In this document: in pieces, positions 16,661 to 23,614 of the stretch
Numbering within the stretch: the stretch's first letter is position 1
How the letters are laid out: each line of letters starts with the position of its first letter
From: Sphingopyxis granuli NBRC 100800
GTDB lineage: Bacteria; Pseudomonadota; Alphaproteobacteria; Sphingomonadales; Sphingomonadaceae
Assembly (NCBI RefSeq): GCF_001591045.1
Contig: NZ_BCUA01000013.1
Coordinates: forward strand, 1 to 64,000
Direction of reading: 5' to 3'
Length of the DNA: 64,000 nucleotides
Notes under the pieces: generated by a model
Told to the model about the DNA's origin: nothing
The model's input: only the letters and a program-made list of their open reading frames with translations
Databases searched by the model: none
Position numbers and translations under genes: made by a program

Positions 16661-18100
16661 GTGAGCAGGACCGACGCACGTCCGGCCGATGCCCTGCCGT
16701 TCAGGACCCGGCTTCTCTATGGTTCGGGCACCATCGCCTTCGGCATCAAGGACCATGGCTTCAACGCGCTCCTGATGTTGTTCTACAACCAGGTCGTCGG
16801 ACTTCCGGCGGCCTGGGTGGGAACGGCGATCATGATCGCGATGATCGCCGACGCGCTGTTCGATCCGTTGCTCGGACAATATTCGGACAATGTCCGGACG
16901 CGTTGGGGCCGCCGGCACCCCTTCATGTATGCCGCCGCTTTTCCCATCGCACTTTTCTATCTGCTGCTGTGGACGCCGCCCGGGATGGCGCATGGCGCGC
17001 AGTTCGCCTGGCTCGTCACCACGGCCATCCTCGTGCGCTTTTCGATCAGCCTTTATGAGATCCCCTCGACCGCGCTGCTTGCCGAATTCACCAGCGATTA
17101 TGACGAGCGCACCAAGCTGGTTGCCGCGCGCTATTTCTTCGGCGTGTGCGGCGGCATCGGGATGACGGTCGTGACCTTCGGCTATTTCCTGCGGCCGACG
17201 CCGACGCAACCGGTCGGCCATCTCAACGCGGGCGGCTATGTCACCTATGCCTGGGCGGCGGCGGCGATCATGCTGCTGTCGGTCCTTGTCTCCTCGCTGG
17301 GGACGCAGAGGGAGGTGCTGAAACGCCCGCCGCCGCCACCGGTCGTCAAGGTTCCGGTCGGACGGATGCTGCGCGAGATGCTCGGCGTACTGGTTCACCC
17401 CGCCTATGTCTCCATCCTGCTCGCCAGCCTGTTCTTCGCCGTGGCGTCAGGACTCAACCTGTCGCTGGGCGTCTATTTCTCGACCTATTTCTGGGAACTC
17501 AGCGCCAGTCAGATCGCCACCGTCGCATCGACCGCGGTTGCGGGCATTCTGCTCGCCTTCGTCGTCGTGCTGCCGTTGTCGGCGCGTTTCGGCAAAAAGC
17601 CGGCGGCGATGCTCATGTTCGGCCTGTCGCTGATATCGAGTGTCGTCCCGCTGATCCTGCGTCTTGTCGGCCTGTTTCCGGCCAACGGCGATCCGCTGCT
17701 GCTGTGGCTGCTGATGGGGCAATTCGCCTTCAGCATGATGACGACGGTCGCGGGCGGCATCCTGGCGGTGTCGATGGTCGCCGACGTGACCGACCAGATC
17801 CGGCTCGAGACCGGCCGCCGCTCCGAAGGCCTGCTGTTTTCGGCCGCGACGATGGTCAACAAGGCGGTTTCGGGCATGGGGATCATGCTCGCGGGGCTGC
17901 TGCTGTCCTTCGTCGGTTTTCCCGACAATGCCCGGCCGGGACAGGTCGGTGCCGATGCGCTGCACGGGCTGGCGACCATCTATATCGTGGCGCTGTCGGT
18001 CGCGACCGCCATCGCAATCCTCTGCCTCGCCCATTATCCGATCAGCCGGTCGCGCCATCTGGAAAATATCCGGCAACTGGGCGAAGCTGCCGCGGAATGA
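16661..18100 (+). CDS. MFS transporter of the glycoside-pentoside-hexuronide (GPH) cation symporter type
   Basis: The 479-residue protein has about 12 transmembrane helices and the GPH signature DALFDPLLGQYSDNVRTRWG, followed by GRRHPFMYAAAFP, near residues 66-96. It starts at GTG 16661, 10 bases behind the TonB receptor stop, so the two are very likely co-transcribed. It would carry the sugar or glycoside across the inner membrane by cation symport, feeding the cytoplasmic fucosidase. Confidence 0.88.
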   Translation: MSRTDARPADALPFRTRLLYGSGTIAFGIKDHGFNALLMLFYNQVVGLPAAWVGTAIMIAMIADALFDPLLGQYSDNVRTRWGRRHPFMYAAAFPIALFYLLLWTPPGMAHGAQFAWLVTTAILVRFSISLYEIPSTALLAEFTSDYDERTKLVAARYFFGVCGGIGMTVVTFGYFLRPTPTQPVGHLNAGGYVTYAWAAAAIMLLSVLVSSLGTQREVLKRPPPPPVVKVPVGRMLREMLGVLVHPAYVSILLASLFFAVASGLNLSLGVYFSTYFWELSASQIATVASTAVAGILLAFVVVLPLSARFGKKPAAMLMFGLSLISSVVPLILRLVGLFPANGDPLLLWLLMGQFAFSMMTTVAGGILAVSMVADVTDQIRLETGRRSEGLLFSAATMVNKAVSGMGIMLAGLLLSFVGFPDNARPGQVGADALHGLATIYIVALSVATAIAILCLAHYPISRSRHLENIRQLGEAAAE

Positions 18101-18129
18101 TCGCGGGTCTCGTTGCGGTCGAACCCTTG

Positions 18130-18771
18130 CTAGATGCCGTCGCGCCGGGTCAGTGGCAGGCCGCGGGCGAGCACCGCCTCGGCCGCGTCGAGCAGGCGTT
18201 CGTTCTCGGCCACCAGATCGCCCGCGCGACCGCTTTCGATCCAGGCATCGAACGCCATCCGTCCGCCCGCGACAAGCATCGCGGCGGCCATCTGCGCGCG
18301 GCGGTCGACCGTCGGATCGATGCCGAGCTCGTCGGCGATATAGTCGGTCATCAGATCGATCTGGAGCCGCTGATGCCCATACCACACCGGCAGCAGTTCG
18401 GGTTCGCCCGCGAGCGCGCGGCCGAGGTTGATCTGGCCATCGCCATCGCGCTCATAGGCGTGCGCGAGCCGGACCACCTGGTTGCGCCAGAAGGTGAGCA
18501 CCGGCACCCCCTGTGCGCGATGCGTCGCGACCACCGCTTCGAACCGGGTGCCCGCGGTGACCGCAATCGCCGCGGCCAGATCGCGCTTCGAGGCGAAATG
18601 GGTGAACAGCGTGGTGATGTGGATATCGGCGGCTTCGGCGATCGCCGCCATCGTCGCATCGGCATAGCCGAGCGTGACGAACAGGCGACGCGCGGCTTCC
18701 TCGATACGTTGGCGCGTCCGCGCCTTCGCCGCGGCGCGCCTCGGGAAACTGACTTTGGTAGGTTCGTCCAT
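18130..18771 (-). CDS. TetR-family transcriptional regulator
   Basis: The 213-residue protein has an N-terminal TetR HTH (RQRIEEAARRLFVTLGYAD, then ATMAAIAEAADIHITTLFTHFASKRDL) around residues 18-62 and an all-helical ligand domain. It is convergent with the symporter gene and divergent from the COQ4-like gene. A TetR-style imperfect palindrome at 18826-18840 between the divergent genes has a relative upstream of the TonB receptor, so it may control both. Confidence 0.88.
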   Translation of the reverse strand: MDEPTKVSFPRRAAAKARTRQRIEEAARRLFVTLGYADATMAAIAEAADIHITTLFTHFASKRDLAAAIAVTAGTRFEAVVATHRAQGVPVLTFWRNQVVRLAHAYERDGDGQINLGRALAGEPELLPVWYGHQRLQIDLMTDYIADELGIDPTVDRRAQMAAAMLVAGGRMAFDAWIESGRAGDLVAENERLLDAAEAVLARGLPLTRRDGI

Positions 18772-18825
18772 GGGCCGCTTATAATCAATGCCGCACGAAG
18801 TGCCAGCTATATAAGTTGATCATTC

Positions 18826-18840
18826 TACTCTTATAGTGTA
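18826..18840. promoter_or_regulatory. candidate TetR-family operator, site 2
   Basis: TACTCTTATAGTGTA is an imperfect palindrome (TAC-n-CT-nnn-AG-n-GTA) in the 99-bp gap between the TetR gene and the COQ4-like gene. It is followed by a short ATCGATCGATCGAT repeat. It matches site 1 at 12 of 15 positions, or 14 of 17 if the following AT is included. Confidence 0.5.
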
Positions 18841-18870
18841 ATCGATCGATCGATGAAATTCGGGAGATGA

Positions 18871-19830
18871 ATGGCGATGATCGAACCGTCGATGCGCAAG
18901 GAATTCGAAACCTGGGTCGAGACGGCCCGTCCGCCGCTGGCGGAGGAGCCGGCGCTGGGCCTCGCTGCCCTGATGACGACCGCTGCCTTCGTCGATCCCG
19001 TCGCGCAGGTGCTGATCTTCGACGCCATCGCAGCCGCCACGGCGGCGAGTGACAACGGTGCCGCGCGCGCGACGCAGATCGCGGCGGCGCTGCCGTGGGC
19101 GACCGAGGGCAAACCGCGCATCGCGCTGCCGCGCGCGCTGTGGGACGATTATTGGGCGATCGTTGCCGAGCCGCCCTCGCCGACCGCGGGCGAACTCGAT
19201 CTGACGCTCGCCGTCGTCGCGCTCGGCAGCCGCTACGACCAGCGGATGATCGACGCCTGCGAGGCGGCGCTGCTCGAGTTCGACAGCGTGCACGAACTGA
19301 TCGCCCAGCCCGAGGTGCGGCTGACCACCGCCGATCTGGAAAGCCATGCAGCCGACAGCCTTGCGCATGATCTGCTATCGATGCTGACCGCGAACGGGTA
19401 CGATATCGAGGTGATCGACGCCGACACCGTCGTCCTGCCGGGCGATTATCCGGCGCAGAACCGGACCAACCGGCGCATCCTCCAGCTCCACGACATCTGG
19501 CATCTGGTCGCCGGATACGGCTTCACCCCGGCGGGCGAGGTCGCGATCTCCGGCTTTCAGATGGCGCAGTTCGGCCAGAATTATTCGACGCGTTTCCTGG
19601 CGACGGTGGCGTCCAAGGCCGCGGTCCACGCTCCGGCGATGATGGACATGCTGCTGACCGTGATGTTCGACGGCTGGCGCCACGGACGCGCGACGAAGGA
19701 GCTGATCGCGGTTCCGTGGCACCAGCGCATCGCCGACCCGATCGAGCGCGTTCGCGCCGAACTCGGCATTCGTCCGCTCGACAGTGCGGCGGTGCGGATG
19801 ATGGAGGCTCTCACCCCGGTGGCCGCCTAG
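18871..19830 (+). CDS. COQ4-family protein (ubiquinone-biosynthesis-like)
   Basis: The 319-residue product contains the COQ4 metal motif HDxxH-x11-E as LHDIWH followed by E, with H207, D208, H211 and E223. Around it are the helical segments typical of the family (SGFQMAQFGQNYS; ELIAVPWHQRI). COQ4 in mitochondria acts on the quinone head group during ubiquinone synthesis; bacterial relatives are less well defined. The ATG at 18871 has a GGGAGATG Shine-Dalgarno. No other ubiquinone gene is nearby, so the role here may differ. Confidence 0.75.
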   Translation: MAMIEPSMRKEFETWVETARPPLAEEPALGLAALMTTAAFVDPVAQVLIFDAIAAATAASDNGAARATQIAAALPWATEGKPRIALPRALWDDYWAIVAEPPSPTAGELDLTLAVVALGSRYDQRMIDACEAALLEFDSVHELIAQPEVRLTTADLESHAADSLAHDLLSMLTANGYDIEVIDADTVVLPGDYPAQNRTNRRILQLHDIWHLVAGYGFTPAGEVAISGFQMAQFGQNYSTRFLATVASKAAVHAPAMMDMLLTVMFDGWRHGRATKELIAVPWHQRIADPIERVRAELGIRPLDSAAVRMMEALTPVAA

Positions 19831-19845
19831 CGCGGCCGCGCCGGC

Positions 19846-21192
19846 CTATTCGGCGGGCACCGGCGGCGCTGACGGGCGGTATTGCGCGGCGTCGGTGGTG
19901 AATTCGGCATGGCCATAGCTCGCGAGTTGCGCCTTGAGCTTGGCGATCAGCCGCCGGTCGGCGACCGCACGCAATCCCGGAATATGGGCCGCCAGCGCAT
20001 AAAGCCGAACCCGGGCATAGATGAACAGCCCGGCGATCGCCGCCAGCGCGACGTCGCCGGCGGTGAGATGGACGCCGATCGCCGCGGCCTTCGCCTTGTC
20101 GCCGCCCATGAAGCTCTTGACGAAGAAGAGCTTGGCAAAGGCGCGCTCGAAGATCTCGTGCAGGCGCGCGCGCAGCGAATCGTCGGCGCGCAGGTCCGCC
20201 GCCATCGTCGCGCGCAGCAGTTCGCCGCAGGTGCTGTCGTCATAGCCGCTGCGGAGCGTGCCGCTCCGCGCGTTCATCAGATCGACGATCCCCTGCGGCG
20301 TGTCGGCGAGCAGTTCCTCGGGCAGGCCGAGCAGGAAACAGCGATAGCGGGCCAGTTCGACCGTCGCGCGCTCGGCGCGGGTGAATTCGTGACGCCCCTC
20401 CTCGATCATCCTGTACGACAGCAGGAAGACCGAGATCAGCCCGGCCGGCATCTGGTCGACCTGCGGGATCGGAATGCCATAGACGTCCATGTCCCAGTCG
20501 TCCGGGCGCCGCAGCACGTTCGCACGCACCATCGAATGCATCAGCCGCACCATCGCCGCGGCCTTGAAGCCGGGACCATGACGTTCGAGCGCCCCCGGCA
20601 GCAGCGAGGTGGTGAAGAATGTCGCGGTATCCTTGACGCGGCGCGCCGCGGTCTGGCTCGACAGCGTGCCGGTGATCGCCATCGGCAGCGCGGCATATTT
20701 GTTCATGAAGGTCGCGATGAAGGCCCCGCGAATGATGAACGGGCCGAAATTGGCAGCCGAATTGCGGTCGATCCGCGCGCCTTCCTCGACCAGCGTCATG
20801 TCGAGCCAGTCGGGAATCCGCTCCATGTCGCGGATGAAGGCGACCAGTTCGGGCGGTGCCCCCGGGACGCTCTCGACGCCTTCATCGCAAGCGCGCGTCA
20901 GCATGTCGACCAGCGCGCGGAATCCATATTCGCGCATCAGCGCGGCATAGGCATCGGCGGTCACGTCGCCGGTCATCGTATAGGCACGGATGAATTCGAC
21001 CCGGTCGGGATCGGCGAGCAGGGCATCGCGGTCGCGGTCATATTTGCCCGACAGCGCGGTCGGATCGCCCGGCGCCGCGGCGAAGCGTTCGGGAACGGCC
21101 CGGAAATCGACCTTGCCGTACATCGCGGGCACCCGATCCCGCTGCGATTCCACCTTCGCCCACAGAGTGTCGAGCGTCGCGCGCGTGATCAA
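19846..21192 (-). CDS. oxygenase MpaB / rubber-oxygenase-like (DUF2236) family protein
   Basis: The 448-residue product resembles the MpaB/latex-clearing-protein catalytic domain, a helical b-type-haem-associated fold formerly DUF2236. Conserved-looking segments include GPFIIRGAFIATFMNKYAA and MVRLMHSMVRANVL, with DVYGIPIPQVDQM. A TTG at 21192 is preceded by GAGGGAGA at good spacing and was chosen as start; the longer frame runs through the promoter region. It is divergent from a TetR gene with a palindrome between them. The reaction is unknown. Confidence 0.78.
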   Translation of the reverse strand: MITRATLDTLWAKVESQRDRVPAMYGKVDFRAVPERFAAAPGDPTALSGKYDRDRDALLADPDRVEFIRAYTMTGDVTADAYAALMREYGFRALVDMLTRACDEGVESVPGAPPELVAFIRDMERIPDWLDMTLVEEGARIDRNSAANFGPFIIRGAFIATFMNKYAALPMAITGTLSSQTAARRVKDTATFFTTSLLPGALERHGPGFKAAAMVRLMHSMVRANVLRRPDDWDMDVYGIPIPQVDQMPAGLISVFLLSYRMIEEGRHEFTRAERATVELARYRCFLLGLPEELLADTPQGIVDLMNARSGTLRSGYDDSTCGELLRATMAADLRADDSLRARLHEIFERAFAKLFFVKSFMGGDKAKAAAIGVHLTAGDVALAAIAGLFIYARVRLYALAAHIPGLRAVADRRLIAKLKAQLASYGHAEFTTDAAQYRPSAPPVPAE

Positions 21193-21231
21193 TATCCATC
21201 TCCCTCTCGACGAGATGGCATCGATCATATA

Positions 21232-21243
21232 TATCAATTGATA
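21232..21243. promoter_or_regulatory. perfect palindrome, candidate operator of the divergent TetR gene
   Basis: TATCAATTGATA is a perfect 12-bp palindrome in the 81-bp AT-rich gap between the MpaB-like gene and the TetR gene. Its position between divergent start codons is the classical place for a TetR autoregulatory operator. Confidence 0.6.
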
Positions 21244-21273
21244 CAAATTCAAGCAAAAGGGATTGAACCGCCG

Positions 21274-21972
21274 ATGCCGCGCTCCGCAACCCCGGCCACC
21301 CCGCTCCGCACCGCCTCCGACGGTTATCGCAAGGGCGAGGAGACGCGCGCGCGCATCCTCGCCGTCGCGCTCGCCGCGTTCGGCAACAGCGGCTTCGCCA
21401 GCGTCACGACCCGGCAAATCGCCAGGGAGGCGGGCGTGAACCTGCCCGCGCTGACCTATTATTTCGGCAACAAGCGCGGCCTCTATCTCGCCTGCGCGCA
21501 CGCGATCGTCGCGCGCTATCGCGAAGGCATGGGCGCCGTGGCGCTGACATCCTATGCCGCACTGCAGGAACCGCTGGCGCCCGACGCAGCGCGCGCGCTG
21601 CTCAAGCGGCTGTTTGCGGCGCTGGCGCGCTTCCTGCTCGCAACCCCGGGGGCGCAGAATCCGTCGCTGTTCGTCCAGCGCGAAATCGCAAGCCCCGGTC
21701 CGGCCTTCGAGATTCTCTATGCCGAATTGTGGCGCCCGGGCATCGAACTTGCGACCGATCTGATCGTGCAGACGACGAGCGGGCAGCTGACGGAGACCGA
21801 GGCACAGGTGCGCGCGGTGCTGATGATTTCGAGCCTGACGGGCTTCCTCTCAGGCCTGCCGGTCATCGCACGCACGGCAGGAAAGGCTGACTATGTTGCG
21901 CTCGTCATCGCGGCGCTTGCAAGACAGATCGACTCCCTTGGACGCGATGATCAACATTGTGCGGACATCTGA
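21274..21972 (+). CDS. TetR-family transcriptional regulator
   Basis: The 232-residue product has a canonical TetR HTH (ETRARILAVALAAFGNSGF, then TTRQIAREAGVNLPALTYYFGNKRGLY) near residues 20-65. The C-terminal helical domain is of the CerR/DUF1956 kind, with a TPGAQNPSLFVQREIASPGP segment. The ATG at 21274 lies 30 bp after the palindrome at 21232. It probably represses itself and the divergent MpaB-like gene. Confidence 0.88.
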   Translation: MPRSATPATPLRTASDGYRKGEETRARILAVALAAFGNSGFASVTTRQIAREAGVNLPALTYYFGNKRGLYLACAHAIVARYREGMGAVALTSYAALQEPLAPDAARALLKRLFAALARFLLATPGAQNPSLFVQREIASPGPAFEILYAELWRPGIELATDLIVQTTSGQLTETEAQVRAVLMISSLTGFLSGLPVIARTAGKADYVALVIAALARQIDSLGRDDQHCADI

Positions 21973-22306
21973 CGGCGTCGACCCACTTGCACCGACGAAG
22001 ACCAGCCACGGACTTGAACACATATTCCCCAAAGCAACCGTTTCAGATGACCTGTAACGCCAACGCAAACAGCCGGGATGAAGCGCGAAGCGGACATTGT
22101 CGTTCGCTTCCGAGTTCAGAATTTTCAATAACTTACGTACGGGTCATGAACGTCCTTGCCCCGGCCGCCGCTACTCGGGGCTTTCCGGAGTCGTTTTCGC
22201 TGCCGATCACTTCGTCTACCGCCCACCGATCCGACGGGGCCGCGGTTTCGCGCCGTGATCCGGCCCGCGCTTTCCTTGCGCTTAAGGCAAGGAGAGGAGA
22301 GAGGTC
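21973..22306. other. intergenic region without recognised gene
   Basis: I see no conserved coding sequence in these 334 bases. The last part carries the GGAGAGGAGAGAGG Shine-Dalgarno of the small gene at 22307. The promoter of that gene probably lies here, but no convincing -35/-10 pair is evident. Confidence 0.5.
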
Positions 22307-22483
22307 ATGGGCGGGCGACGCGCTCATCGGGATGTCTACCAGTGGCGGCCCTGGATCGTGATGATTCCGCGGTTCGGCATGATGGTCACGCGCGACGGCG
22401 CGCGGTCCGGCCTGATTCTGCCGGGGCGCTATCTGGTGCGCCGGTCGCGGACGATGGGGCAGATGATGTATCGGCGGACCTAG
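22307..22483 (+). CDS. small basic hypothetical protein (58 aa)
   Basis: An ATG at 22307 follows an unusually strong purine-rich Shine-Dalgarno. It opens a frame of 58 residues ending at TAG 22481-22483. The product is arginine-rich with tryptophans (YQWRPWIVMIPRFGMMV in the first half; RRSRTMGQMMYRRT at the C-terminus). There are 9 methionines and no signal or membrane segment. I do not recognise it. It is convergent with the beta-barrel protein gene. Confidence 0.5.
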   Translation: MGGRRAHRDVYQWRPWIVMIPRFGMMVTRDGARSGLILPGRYLVRRSRTMGQMMYRRT

Positions 22484-22531
22484 GGTCCTGACCCAAGCGG
22501 CGATCCTTCGGAGGACCGCCGCCACCGTGCG

Positions 22532-23203
22532 TCAGTCCGCCCGTTGCGGCGCGGCGGCCGCCTTTCGGTCCCTGACGGTCCTGGCCCAGGGGTTGAGGTC
22601 GGGTTCGGCGATCTTGGTCAGCCTGTTCCGGTCGCGGTGCTGGAACGCGACATCGCGTCCGCGCACCATCAGGCTCGTGTCGGATATGTAGCTCCACGAT
22701 CCGTCGCGGTGGAAGCTCACCTCGATGCGATAGCTGTCGGTCCGGAACGCGAGTTCGAGGAAGGTGGTCGAACAGATGCCATAGTCGGTCCGCCCGCGTT
22801 CCGCGGTCAGGACCAGCTTCGTCGCCTGCGGCGTGGCGTGTCCCGCTGCGATCGCCACCTGCCCGCGCGGGATCGCCACGGTCTGCAGGATAAGGCCTGT
22901 CGCCGGCTCCCACAGCCAATAGCCGACCTGGTCGTGAAAGGCGATGTCCTCGTCGGGCGTGTTGATGTGCACATGATAGCGCAAGCCGTAGAAGAGCTGC
23001 GGCCCGTTGGTCTGCGGGTCGATCGGCTGCATCTCGATGCGCTCGTAATAGGATTTCCGCTCGGGTCCCTCGGCCTTGGGGTTGAGGTCGACCCCGCGAT
23101 GCCCTTCCCAAATGCCCGCCAGCCGGCGCAGCGGCCCCAGATGCGCCAGCGTGTCGGCGTCGATCGGATCGGGCTCGGTGAAAATATCGTCCGGAATGTC
23201 CAC
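22532..23203 (-). CDS. FABP/nitrobindin-like heme-binding beta-barrel family protein
   Basis: The 223-residue product has the lipocalin-like FABP/DUF1794 pattern: LRRLAGIWEGHRGVDLN near the N-terminus (usual G-x-W-x-G), alternating beta-strands, and a GYWLWEPATGLILQ strand in the middle. Nitrobindin relatives bind ferric haem with an axial histidine, but whether this one does is not shown. The GTG at 23203 sits about 10 nt behind AGGGGAG; a TTG nine codons upstream is an alternative. Confidence 0.7.
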   Translation of the reverse strand: MDIPDDIFTEPDPIDADTLAHLGPLRRLAGIWEGHRGVDLNPKAEGPERKSYYERIEMQPIDPQTNGPQLFYGLRYHVHINTPDEDIAFHDQVGYWLWEPATGLILQTVAIPRGQVAIAAGHATPQATKLVLTAERGRTDYGICSTTFLELAFRTDSYRIEVSFHRDGSWSYISDTSLMVRGRDVAFQHRDRNRLTKIAEPDLNPWARTVRDRKAAAAPQRAD

Positions 23204-23614
23204 GCCCCTGTTTCTCCCCTGACTGCGCAACCGCTCGACCCCGCTCGGCGCGATTCGACCGTCCGGCGATAGCCTAGCAAGGCGCGGCGCCCTTGTCGCC
23301 GCCGCGGACTCGCAACTCGGGCCGCTTTCGAGTCGTCCTCACGACGGCCGAGAGGAGCGATTCCGCCCCGGTTTGGCACGGATATCGGCCGTCTGCCCAT
23401 ATTGGTGACGGAGCGGGGCGCTCCGTCAGGGCGGAATCATGATGATCTATCGGGAAATTTTCCAACAGACCCGAAGAATTGACGAATTTCACGTAAAACG
23501 GAGAATTAAATCCGGATTTCGGATGAAAATACCACGCACCTTCGGAAACCCCGATGATAGCATCCGATAACTGAAGAATTCACGGTCGGAATTCGCAAAA
23601 AGGGGATTAGCAAC
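23204..23614. promoter_or_regulatory. intergenic promoter region of the TonB receptor at 23615
   Basis: No gene is seen in 411 bases. The right half (23440-23614) is AT-richer. A possible -35 TTGACG at 23479 is followed after 17 bases by AGAATT, a weak -10. AAAAGGGG at 23597-23604 serves as Shine-Dalgarno. Confidence 0.45.

Noticed and set aside
19882-21273. Upstream in-frame extension of the TetR gene at 21274
   Set aside because: It runs antisense through the MpaB-like gene and across the operator palindrome; the TetR fold begins just after ATG 21274.
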